DNA from: Apiospora phragmitis
Taxonomy: Eukaryota; Ascomycota; Sordariomycetes; Amphisphaeriales; Apiosporaceae
Reading direction: 5' to 3'
Assembly (NCBI GenBank): GCA_038363925.1
Contig: JAQQWL010000007.1
Coordinates: forward strand, 744,001 to 808,000
DNA: 64,000 bases
Positions within the stretch are counted from its first letter, which is position 1; each line of letters opens with the position of its first letter. Positions 45,558 to 56,741 of the stretch are shown here, in pieces. The notes under the pieces are model-generated. The model made no database searches. It was not told where the DNA came from and worked only from the letters and a program-made list of their open reading frames with translations. The position numbers were made by a program, and so were the translations under genes.

Positions 45558-47631
45558 ACCGTTTTAATTTCGAAACGCTTTTATAATACTCTTAATCTTA
45601 AATTTAGAGTTAGATTTAATTATAACGGCTTCTAGTGCTGATAATAAAGAAGTAATAGCCTAGGGTTCCGGTATAATGTTATTTATTTCTCTCTTAATTA
45701 CTATAGTATCTCGTATACGCGTAATTTTTTAATTAGGGTTAAGCATTACTCTTTTCCTTTTTTTAACTCTTTTTTTAACTCTTTTTTTCTCTAAATTACT
45801 TCTTAAAATTAACTTCTCGTACTCTAATTAGCCGATCTAGCCGTTTAAAGTATTTAAATTTTTTTAGAGCTTCCGGAATAAAACCCGGCGCGTCGCGCTA
45901 TCGAAAATAGTATTATTATTATTAAATATATTTACTAACTCTTTAATTTAGCGGCTAATCGTAAGTATTAATAACGCTATAGAGGAGAATTATTTATTAA
46001 AAACGTTAGGGGGAAGCTTAAATAATCCTACCTTTACCTAGTCTTTTATCCTCCGGTTCTAGCTATTAAAGGGCTTATTAATATCGCGAAGGAATATATT
46101 AATTATAGCCTAGCCGCTAATTATTATATACGGCCGAAAAGTAAACCTTTTAACTAGCTTATAATATCGAAAAAAATCCTTCTTCTTTATATTTATATTA
46201 TTAAGTTCTATATAATATAAAGTTATTTTATAATAATAAATATCTTTTAATATATTAAAAGGATTAAGATTTAAAGGTTATAATAAGTATAACGAGTGTA
46301 TCGAAAGGAAGAGAAGCTATATTTTATACTTTAAGCACGTTATAATAAAGTCCTCGCTTACGTGGCTAGCGTAGCTGTTTAAGATAATAAGCCGCTACTA
46401 GTCCTCGTTTTTAAGCTTTATATAAGGGATAAAGACCTTATTTAATTATACTAAGGCCAGCTCGTTATTAGTTTAGCCTTTAAGAGATGCCGTAAAGACT
46501 TATTCTTTTATAATATCCGTTAGCGACTCCTCCTCCTCTGGAAACTATTACTATTAAACCTATTAACTTTTAAATATAATAAGAGAAGGTAAAGCTTAAC
46601 TTAAAGCGTTATTATATTTAACTATAAAAGCTTATTCTTAGTTAAGGGAGTTTATAACTAGTATTCTTTTTATTTTAATAAGTTTAATAATTATTATATT
46701 CGTTTTATAGCCGAGTTAATTACCGATCTCGTTAATGTTAAACCGAAACTCCGGAGGGATCGATTTTAGAATAAGATTATTAAGCTGTTTAAAAAACTCG
46801 ATAATTTTTTCTACGAAAGTTACGTTAAGCTTAAAGAAATCCATCCTCTTAGAAAGAGCTGGAAAGACCAGCACCGATAGATGAATAACGAGCAATAAAT
46901 CTTTTAACCCAGTGCTTCCCGAGTATTATATTAATCCCGTTACCTTAAAGGATCTCGTTAAGCGAGCATCCGGAAGATAGCGTGCGTCGGTGAGCAGCCT
47001 AGATTATACTATGTAAAGTATTAAGTTACGATCTAAAACTCTTTCTCTATTATTAAGGCCTAAAAGGACTTATTCCGTTGTTTTATAGACTTGCGGCCGT
47101 GAATTTAAGCTCTTAGAGTTATTCTAGGAATATTATACTTCTCGGTGGCTTGTTTTATTAACGAGCTAGTTATAACATCTTAAATTACGCGATGTAGTGC
47201 TAACTCGTTAAGTTTACAGCTTATTAAAAAGAGGAAAAAAAAAGAAAGAAAATGGTATTATTTAATTAATTATAAATACCGGCTGTTATAGACACGGTTA
47301 TAATGCTAAGTTCACCTTGTGATTAAAAGTAATGGTGCAAAGGTAGCTAGGGGTATTATAATTAGTTAAGAAAATAAAATTAAAGGAATAAACGAAGAAG
47401 AGAATTTATATAAAGGAGTATAAATTATTTAACTATATAATATTAATATAATCGCATATAAAAAATATAATAATAATTATAATAATGTTTACTTAATAGC
47501 TAGCCTTTAAATATATATATTTTTAAGATTTAATTATTACGAGTATTTTTATATAACCTATAAGTTATTTCTTATTAAGAAAGGTTTTTTAATTAAACTT
47601 TAACGAGCTATTTTTTTATATAAAAGCCTAA
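45558..47631 (-). mobile_element. Second pogo/Fot1-like transposon lineage, partial, RIP-mutated
   Basis: On the minus strand from about 47230 to 45600 there are broken pieces of a pogo-type transposase. An N-terminal psq/CENP-B helix-turn-helix area comes first (SLIKQATEKYNIPRITLRA, then GCSPTHA and WVKRFIARYSSIGAGL). A DDE-domain area follows (NNELAL, then KLKNED and SYASHVSEDF, near 46,330-46,500), and then a C-terminal coiled-coil (LNTLNG, then YEKLILRSNLEKKR, near 45,790-45,870). The sequence is unlike the 1.85 kb family. L2 inserted close to its left (3') side, so one terminal repeat may lie left of 30,164. I could not define the terminal repeats. The stretch 46,850-47,200 keeps unusually high GC for this block. 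Confidence 0.7.
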
Positions 47632-47881
47632 TGTTATAAGATGAACCCCTGTCAATAAGACTTAAGGGCCCGTGGCCCCTTTACAACCTATTAATTAATA
47701 TTTCCAGCTTCTTATAAAACCTATTAAAAATACCGAGCATATATATACTAGAATAGAAGCACGTATATAAATAGGTAATATTTATACGGTAATTAAGAAG
47801 AATTTTCCTCTTTTTAAAGAAATTGTTTTATAATTAAAAATAATAAATATTAAAGTATACTATTTAATTTAAACATTTATA
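47632..47881 (+). repeat. L3 5' LTR (250 bases)
   Basis: Direct repeat of 54383-54632; the shared core includes AGCTTCTTATAAAACCTATT. Confidence 0.85.
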
Positions 47882-50800
47882 TTAGAATTCTCTCGTTTTT
47901 TTTTTATATAATAATATAACCCTTATATAAATAATTCTTAGCCTAGTTTTAAGAATTAAATATAATAGCATAAATATTACGAGAAAAGAATTAATTACTA
48001 CGGGAAATAATATTTATATAATAAATATTACTAACCGTCGAACTTTAATCACCGCAGCCGGTTACTCTAGCTATATAGAAACCTCGCGCGCGGCTACCCG
48101 ACCCCTCCCTTTTTATTAAAAAAAACTTATTACTTTACCCCTAATTCTAAGCTAAATTAACGGCGAAGATCGAAATTAATAAGGATATAATTAGTAATAA
48201 TTACTAGTTTATATAATATACTTTTAACCGACTTAAAAAAAGGTAGTTATTAGAGTTTTATTATAGATTTAAGCTAAATAAGAGTTTAATTCGAGTAGCT
48301 TTACTTAAAAAGTATTTAAAACCTTCTTTTATATAAATTTCTTAAACTTTTATATTATATAAAAACTATTAACTAGTTTAACATAATTAAATAATAAGGG
48401 AAGGATTTAACTAAGTTTTTTAAAAAGTTTAATTAATTATTATTTAAAACGAGAGGATTTATATAGAGCGATAAAGTTAAGAAAAGATACCTTAATTTAT
48501 TTTTAAATATTAAGCTCTTAAAAAGGCTAATCGGCACGTAAAAAGCGATATCGTATAAGGAATACTGTCGGTAATTATAAAATATTAAAGAGTAGATCAA
48601 GAAGGTCTAACGAGTAAACTAGCGTTACGTTAACTAAAGCTAATAAAAAAAAGATATCGAAAATTACGAACATTATAAAATAAGAACCCACTTAAACAGC
48701 TTTCGGTTATACGCGAGATATCCGGAATTAATAAAAAACGAGCCTTTATTACCGTTATAAAGAGAAGGGTTATAAAGCTATAAATTACGAGGCCGAGCGA
48801 CCGAGGAATAAGGTATTATAAAAGAAGGAATAGAAGTCCGAAAACGGGCCGGTAAAAGGAAGCTTTTAAAATAAAATCGCGGCTTAAGGGATACTTAAAA
48901 AGAACGGGATTTCGTACGAAACTTATTAAAAAAAGGAAGGAGTATTACGCTTTTTATAATAAAGTACCTCGTTAATGTAACCGTTTTTATATATATATTT
49001 ATTAATTCGGGCTACTTTTCTTATAGCCTTATTAATAAACATTTTATATAATAAAACTCGCTCTAATATATCCTAATACTTCCTCGGTTAATCGATAACC
49101 TTATTAAATCTAACTACTTTTATAAAATAGCTTATATATACTTTAATATTAACGGATATTAAAAATAAAAGGTATACTTCTATATTTCGTATAATACCCT
49201 TAAATATAACATAATCTTTAAAAAGGCTTAAATAACGAAATAAAAAGTGAAGCTTCTCCTAAAAGAAAAGGAGCTATAAATTCGTATAATAAGGGTACGA
49301 GTAAAAAGCCTCGAACGGAAGCGTCCTACCTTTTCGTATAAGCATATAATAATAGAGGCTATAAGGTTCGAGTATTAAATATAGAAGGCCCGATCCCTCG
49401 AAATACGAATATAAGTTTTCGTAATAAGTATAGTAGATATTAAAAAGGCGCTTTATATAAAACAGAAAACGAATCTTTAAAAAAAACTCTTATTATAATA
49501 CTAAGAGTTCCTCTTACTATTTAAAAATCCGAAAGACGGCCTACTACCCCCTCTTTAAAAGGAAAGGATTAATCACAGTATCGAACTCGTACGAAAAGAA
49601 GGAAAAAAAACCAGAAGTCCTTTAGGGGCCGCTATATAATATATCAAAAAAGAACTTTTAACTTTACGAAAAATCTTAACAAAAATATTAAATAAAGGAT
49701 TTATTTAAATAAGCCACTCCCTAATAACGGCAACAGTTCTTTTTATACAAACGCTTAGAGGAGGCTTACGGTTCTATATCGATTATCAGGCCTTAAATAA
49801 GATTACGAAGAAGGACCGCTACCCTTTACCCTTTATTTAAGAAACTTTAACTTAAATCTCACGAGCGAAATAATATATAAAACTAGACGTTACGGCCGTA
49901 TTTTATAAAATTAGGATTATAAAAAACGACGAATAGAAAACGGCTTTCTGTACAAGATACGAGCTATTCGAATAACTTATTACCTCTTTTAGTTTCGCGA
50001 ACGCACCGAGTACTTTTTAAAAATATATTAACTAGACTTTATAGAACTTCTTAAATAAATTCTACTCTATATATATTAATATTATCTTTATTTATATAAA
50101 TAATAGCTTTAATTAATATTATATATATATTATAAAAATATTTTAACGCTTTATAAAAGCTAGTTTATAACTCGATATTAATAAATACGAATTTAAAGTT
50201 ACGAAAACAAAATACTTAAGCTTTATCCTCGACGTTCGAGACGGAATCTAGATAAACCCCGAAAAAGTTCGAGTAATTTAAGAGTGGGAAACCCTAAGTT
50301 CCGTATAAAAAGTATAAGGATTCTTTGAATTCGTTAATTATTATCGAAAATTTATTTAGAACTTTTCGAAAATAATAACACCGTTTATACGCTTAATAAA
50401 AAACGATATCTCTTTTTATTAAGGTCTCGATTATTAATAAGCGTTTAATTACTTTAAAAACTTATTTATTTAATAGCCGGTATTATTATAATTCGATTTA
50501 GACCGTATAATAATATTTAAGACGGACTCTTTAAACTATTACGTTAAAAGGGTTCTTTTTTAATATAATAATAAAAGGCTCCTTTATTTTTATACTTATT
50601 ATTTTAAAAAAATATCGCCCGCCGAGTATAATTACGAAATTAATAATAAAAAGATATTAACGATTATTCGGTACTTAAAAGAATAGGATACCGAGTTACG
50701 GTCTATATAAGAGTTTAACGTTATTATAGATTATAAAAACCTCGAGTATTTTATATTTCTTTAAAAATTAAGCGAGAGGTATATATAATAAACGCTTATC

Positions 50801-52184
50801 CTTAATCGGTATAACCTTTAAATTAAATATAGAGCTAATTATTAAAATAAGAGAGTAAACGCTTTATTTAAAAGGTAGCAGGATATATTACGAGATTCTT
50901 ATAATAATAAAATCTAGTACCGAGAGTTTTAATTAATAATACTAGAAATGTTTAATTAGTAAAGCTACTTAGTATAAATAACCGCTATTTTCTTTTTTAC
51001 CCCTAAACTTTAAGCCTTATAAGACTAAGGTTTTTAATAAAACGAAGCGTACTATATAATTATATAAAACTTAAAGAATAACGCGATTAAGTTCCCTTTG
51101 TCGCTATAACTTAAGGTATCGATATTTAAATACGCTTTAAATAGAGATAATTAGCCTTTTTTTTATAATTAACGCTAGGTGTTAAAGTATAAGCCCTTAC
51201 GTACGAAGCTCGTCGTTAAAGCTTATAATAACCTGTTCGCTAAATATTCTAGGCGTTACTAAACTTATACCACACTCGCGAAAGATTTCTTTTAGCTAGG
51301 GATAGGCCCTTTTATACGTCGATATATAAAGAACTACGACGTCTATAATAAATTAAAGCCTTGAAAAGAATAGAAGTAAGGGCTCTTAAAACCATTACTA
51401 ATACCCGATAGAATCTAGAAAGAAATCTCGGTAAACTTCATTATTAACCTTCCGGGGAGTTTTAAGTATATAAATATAATGGTCGTTATAAATTAATTAA
51501 GCAAGAGTATAATAATCGAACTTATAATAGAAATTATAATAGAATTTATAGCGTAAGCTTTCGTACGACGAGTTATTAGCTAACACGGCCCGCTTATCGT
51601 AATTACCTCGGATTATAAAAGGTAATTTATAAGCTTCCTTTAAAAACGAATATATTAATTATTAAAAATTAAATAACGAATCTTTATAAAATATTACTTA
51701 AAAACTAATAGAGTTACGAAATAAATAAATAACGTTATTAAAGCTTACTTAAAAGCGTATATTATAAAATACTAAGACCGATAGGCTATATTATACTTTA
51801 TTATTAAATATATATTAAACGTTCGTACGTTAATAATTACTAGGTTAAACTTATTCTTTTTAATATATAAATATTATACGGCCTTATTATAACTTACGAA
51901 AAAAATAAATAATCGTATACGTTTAATATAGCACAGCCTCATTTAACGCGGGGAAGCTATCGTAAAAATAATTATAAAAGCCTCGGTATAAGTATAAATT
52001 ATAATAACCGAAGCTTAATAAAATTAAAAAACTTATATTAATAAATACTATACGGTAATATTATAATATAAAATAAGGAACTCGATATAGCTCTAGTTAA
52101 AGAATTTAATTATAAATAATCGAAAGAAATTAAATTAAAAAAACGAGAAATTTAAAATAAAAGAGGTTATTAAATTACACGCTA

Positions 52185-54039
52185 ACGTATCTCATAAGCG
52201 AATATCCCACATAAGCGAATGTCTTATTTTTTTATACCCTTTTTAATAAAATATAAGTTAATTTTATTATAACGTATTTAATATATTAAAATTAATCGGA
52301 ATTTTTATCTCTAAATATTTCTATATCATTTTAATAAGTACGCGTATTATACCCGGGTTTTCCGTAAATTCTATAGCATTATAAACGTGTTTTAAACGTC
52401 CTCGTACGACTACTCTTCCGACGCGATTCGTTTTATAACTATTTATTAACGTCTCTTTAAAACTATAAATATTTTTTAGCTTATATACGAAGTAATCCTC
52501 TATCTTATAGCCGTTTCTTTTTCGTACGGCGGCGCCGGCTAAATATCTTATTTACTTTTCGAAATATCGCGTTCTTACTTTTTAAAAGAGTAACTCGGTA
52601 TATAATATACGTTATAACCTTTACGATTTAATTAAAACTAATTAAAATAAACGTTAAAAAGCTATTTTAATACTATACGATACGGTTTCGAACGTATTCG
52701 GTTTAAAATTAAGCCTTAATCGAGTTATTTAAAATTTTTAATTCTTAAAGAATAAATAGGTTAAAAAACGTCCCCGGAGGTATTAAAATACGTAACTTTA
52801 TATTTAATTATAAAACAATATATTCCGGATTATACGAAACGAGTCCTATTTTTCGAAAACCTCCTTATATATTTAAAACGGTAAAAATCGCTTAGAACGC
52901 TTTTAAAAACGCTAGTAAGAAGTCCTCTTTTAAGATATAAGTAATATACGCCCGTATAAAACATTTAATTTCTTTCTCGTACGCTTTTTTTAATATATAA
53001 AAATAATTAATATTAAAAGGTTAAAACTTATATAATAAATAAGAAAATATATAAAGTATAATAATCGAGTTCTCTTTATAATAAAGCTCGAAAATTATTA
53101 AGTAATAACTTTCGTAACCGTTTAAAACTAAGAGGCGATAATAACCCTTCGTATAAAACCTAATATATTAATTAAAGTATCGAATCTAGTTCTCGCCTTT
53201 TTTATTCGTAATTTAATTATTTTTAATAACTACGATCACCTAATCCTTTGGTAATAAGCTGTTTTCGTATTAAGAAAAAAGTTTTCTTAATAAAAATAAT
53301 ATATAAAGGGATGGCGTAACCGTATAATCCGACACCTTAAATAATTATAACTTATTCCCGATTCCCTTATTATATTACCCTAAGCTTTCCGCATCGATCG
53401 GAAGTGGTTACGACTATTTTAAACGAAATTTAGCCTATAAAAAAGCCGGTCTCGTCGAAGTTATAAATATCCTCTTTTTAAATCTCGTATTTATAAATTA
53501 TATTCCGTACGAAGGTAAACCACGCGCGATACGCGTCAGGATTTTCGTAAAAGACTCTTTAATAATTAATTCTTCGGTTAAAACGCGTCCGGAGGTCTAG
53601 TTATCGTCGTACGAAATTAAAGGCCTAATTAACGCCGACGCGTCCCGCATCGCGTAAACTAAATAATCGATTCGCTATATTTTTTATATTATTTAACCGG
53701 GGAAAAAATAATCGCGTATTTAAATTAATAATATATCGAATAATCGCATTTTTTCGGAATTTAAAAACTTTCGAGAATTTATAAATATTTCGCGTCGTAT
53801 AGGTTAATTATTTCGTTTACGTTATAAAGTTTTTAATAAAACGTAATAAATTAATATAGCTTTTTATACGTTTAAAGTTAAGTCTTTTTAGAACGCTTAA
53901 AACGCTAGAATTATATTACTCTTTTTTTAAAATTATAACATTTTCGGACGTAAAAGAATATAAAAAAAGGTTAAAATTATAAGGAAATTTATAAAAGTAA
54001 GACATTCGCTTATATAAGATATTCGTTTATAAGATACGT
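52185..54039 (-). mobile_element. Pogo/Fot1-like DNA transposon, copy B (1,855 bases), inside L3
   Basis: Terminal inverted repeats of about 44 bases contain two tandem copies of a TAAGCGAAT unit; the left begins ACGTATCTCATAAGCGAAT and the right is its inverse. TA flanks each end (52183-52184 and 54040-54041). The interior aligns with copy A throughout, including the former zinc-knuckle region near 52,345. It has no open frame. It lies between the integrase part and 3' LTR of L3, so it inserted after L3. Confidence 0.87.
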
Positions 54040-54382
54040 TATATAATTTAATACGTTAAACGAAACTAAACTAACCTTTTAAATTAATTATATATAACTA
54101 GTTTTTAAAAACCCTTTATTAAGCTAACTATAAAATAATTAATAACCCTTATCGATTATAATTAATAAATAAGAAAAATATTATAATATAAAGGAAATAT
54201 AAAATAAATAAAAACGTAAACGAGAATAAAATTAATAAACCTTTTATTAAATAAAATAAGAGGGTTACGCTTAATTAACGTAAGAACTTACTTCGGCACT
54301 TTAAAGAATTATCGCTTTAAAACGTTAAAACGAGAAGCAGCGCTAATAACGGCGGCGTTAGCTTAAAGAAAAAAGGGAGTAA

Positions 54383-54632
54383 TGCTATAAGATAAACCCC
54401 TATTAATAAGATTCAGGGGCTCGTAGCCCCTTTATGACCTACTAATTAGCATTTCTAGCTTCTTATAAAACCTATTAAAAATACCGAGCACATACGCACT
54501 AAAATAGAAGCACGTATATAGATAAGTAATATTTATACGATAATTAAGAAGAATTTTTCTCTCTTTAAAGAATTCTTCTTATAGCTAGAAGTAATAGACG
54601 TTAAAGTGTACCACTTAGTCTAAACCCTTACA
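54383..54632 (+). repeat. L3 3' LTR (250 bases)
   Basis: Preceded by a purine tract at about 54365-54382. Keeps more GC than the left copy (for example GATTCAGGGGCTCGTAGCCC). Confidence 0.85.
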
Positions 54633-54637
54633 CTTAG

Positions 54638-55245
54638 CCTTATAATAAAAACTTATTTAAGTGTGAGATTTTACGTTTATAATAAATATAATAGTTTATT
54701 AAATAAGGCGCTTAAGTCGCATTTTTATTATTCTATTAATATTAATAACTTTAATACGTAAGCTTATAATATTTATAGCGTAAAAAATAATAAATAAAAT
54801 ATAATTAAATATAATAAGGACTATATTAATCACAGATAATTAAAAATTTTTAATTATAAATAAAATATATTAAAGGTTTAAAGAAGATAAGTCTATTTTA
54901 AAGTTTTCGTTTATACGTTACACGTCGTATAGTTATTATAATACTTTTAATATAATTATAATAAATAAAGGCTAGCTTATCCTTAAAGTAAAGAAGGGTA
55001 TTTAATTATAATAAATAAGGTATATAAAATAACATTATAAAATTTATTTAAATAATTAAGCTTAATAATTTTATAGTAAAGTTATAAGGCCCTCTTTTAA
55101 TTTAATCTCGATTCCTTTACACTAGTTTTTAAGCTTAATTATAACCTTACTATTTTACTCAACTAATTTATTAAATAATACCCTGTGTATAATAAACTAG
55201 TTAAGTTTAATTAACAATATAGTTTACTTAAGCAAAGGTAACGAG
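54638..55245. repeat. RIP-mutated AT-rich DNA at the right edge of the large block
   Basis: AT-rich sequence without recognisable coding. Composition returns to normal near 55,245. Confidence 0.5.
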
Positions 55246-55642
55246 CACGGGGGTTCGTCGATAGAAATAGCTCTACCACCAACAAAGACCATAAAGCTTT
55301 CGTCGAAATGGCACGCGAGTATTTTGGTAAGCTAGAGAATGTACGGATATGACGATACTGTAAAGTACTGCATACAGTCAAGTCTCGGGCGCTAGGAACT
55401 TAGTCGGAAAATATTGCATTAAGGTCACTAAATATCTGCTGCTCAGGCGGTACCTATGTTTTACCGAATTGGGCAAGGTCCAAGCGTGGAGAACCTTGCC
55501 TTATAAGCATCATGTATTCACCAGCTACTCGTCGAGTGCACTAATTAGTGGTCGAGAAAAAGCTAGGTCTCCCGGAGGAAGTGATTAAACTGCATCGTCT
55601 GGACGGCACTTAATAGCGAGAGTGGTTCTAACAACAGGCCTT

Positions 55643-56040
55643 TCAACTAGAAACTGTCGTCCTTGTCTTCCAGAGATCATACTGGACGACACCATCATAT
55701 AGCCCTTTAAGCATGCCCAAAGCGACATTGCCGAGACGAATATCATGTTGGCTGCTCGGGACTCCTCCTCCGATGCCTAAGAGTAAACGCCTATCAATAA
55801 CGGGAAGGTGCGGGCCATGTCTGTTACGACCACGGCGGCAGGCCCCTTGTCCTGGAACTCCAAAAACAAGCAAGGGCGACGTGATGGCTACTTGCGTTCA
55901 CTAAGGATAGACAAGTTTAAGTCACCGTTTACAATGGGCCATCGTGGATACTTCTTATTAAGCATATAGCGAACGACGCTTATCTCGAAGCTAATAGCGC
56001 AGACGCTGGCGACAGTGTAGTCTTCGTACTCATTCCGTTA
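55643..56040 (-). pseudogene. Decayed PNP_UDP (nucleoside phosphorylase-like) domain, NLR-associated type
   Basis: On the minus strand, DYTVASVCAISFEISVV and MLNKKYPRWPIVNGDLN lie at about 56030-55900. AAVVVTDMARTFPLL follows in the same frame after a stop. LLLGIGGGVPSSQHDIRLGN and YDGVVQYDLWKT come in a neighbouring frame, to about 55650. These match, in order, the N-terminal PNP_UDP_1 domain found on fungal NACHT/ankyrin (NLR-like) proteins, including the hallmark GIGGGVPS..DIRLGD segment. In such proteins the domain is thought to act in sensing or as an effector of incompatibility or immunity responses. Several frameshifts and stops are present, and the NACHT and repeat domains are absent. 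The flanks 55,246-55,642 and 56,041-56,337 show no further readable domain. Confidence 0.75.
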
Positions 56041-56337
56041 GGACGTCGGGGGCCCGTTACATTCAGCGTCGCGAATAACAGAAATGGGTGGTTTTTGTTC
56101 AAGTCAAGTCGTGAAAGCGGAAGTGATCTGTCTGAACGACTGCAGTCCTACATGCTAATTAAGAGTTACAAGCCGGGTTGGTTAGCTAGTTTCCCATGTA
56201 CTCAGGCGCATGTCGAAGTGGCTTCCTGGAAGCGAACGCATTGCCGAGTTCGGGGTTTGGAGCACCAGTCCATCGAAAACGCGACACGTCAGCCGGGCAC
56301 TACCTAACTTCGTTACTCGATGCCTTGCTTATAGAAG

Positions 56338-56715
56338 CTAGGACCTCTTCTTTTTCGATAGCAGCTGGAAGTCGTCATCAGCTGCAGTCGCTTCCTCGGC
56401 GGCCCTCTCCTCATCGAAGCGGAACTGGGTTTCATCCTCGGACAGCAGACGGTCAGGTGAGCTGGATGGGAGGCGCCGCTTGTTCTTCCGGCTTGAGCGA
56501 ATTCCACCATCTTTGACATGTTCCCTTGCGGTTTGCATCTCCTGTGCTTGCACAAGTAGATCCGCCAGCCTCGCAAACGTGATATGTAGCTCTGCCGCCT
56601 CCAGGCCGTCACAAAGTTCGTTCGTAGCGAAGTCGCTCAAAACCAGTCGAAGCTCCTGCGTCGGATCATAGGCGTGCCACTGGAAGATTGAAAGGGCTAT
56701 ATAAATTAGACATAT
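56338..56715 (-). pseudogene. Truncated hypothetical gene abutting the third repeat block
   Basis: The minus-strand frame, open from about 56,690 to the stop at 56338, gives WHAYDPTQELRLVLSDF, then ELCDGLEAAELHITFARLAD. A helical stretch with AREHVKDG follows, then a basic and acidic tail (RKNKRRLPSSSPDRLL, ending LLSKKKRS). A CTTCCAG acceptor-like sequence lies just upstream of TGGCACGCC. No ATG is found before the AT-rich boundary, 27 bases from pogo copy C. It looks like the last exon of a gene cut off by repeat DNA. I do not recognise the family; composition and codon choice are normal for a gene. Confidence 0.5.
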
Positions 56716-56741
56716 CTATATAACTCTTTTCTTATTATATA

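Larger units (their letters stand above)
47632..54632 (+). mobile_element. Ty3/gypsy LTR retrotransposon L3, interrupted by a pogo copy
   Basis: LTRs of 250 bases each lie at 47632-47881 and 54383-54632, starting TGTTATAAGA or TGCTATAAGA and ending TTTATA or CTTACA. Flanking five-mers CCTAA and CTTAG differ only by transitions from a possible common CCTAG. A purine tract (AAAGAAAAAAGGGAG) precedes the right LTR, so the element is plus. The interior encodes fragments in gypsy order: gag-like charged sequence at about 48,200-48,950, then RT (YIDY...LNKI, KDRYPLP, LDVTAVFYKIRI, then YINI where the YxDD should be, near 50,070), RNase H and integrase fragments to about 51,900. Without pogo copy B it is about 5.1 kb. 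It is heavily RIP-mutated. Confidence 0.85.

Noticed and set aside
29830..55245. The 25 kb AT-rich block as a centromere
   Set aside because: The AT content is explained by RIP-mutated, boundary-defined transposons. Sequence alone gives no positive sign of a centromere, although fungal centromeres can look like this; CENP-A mapping would decide.
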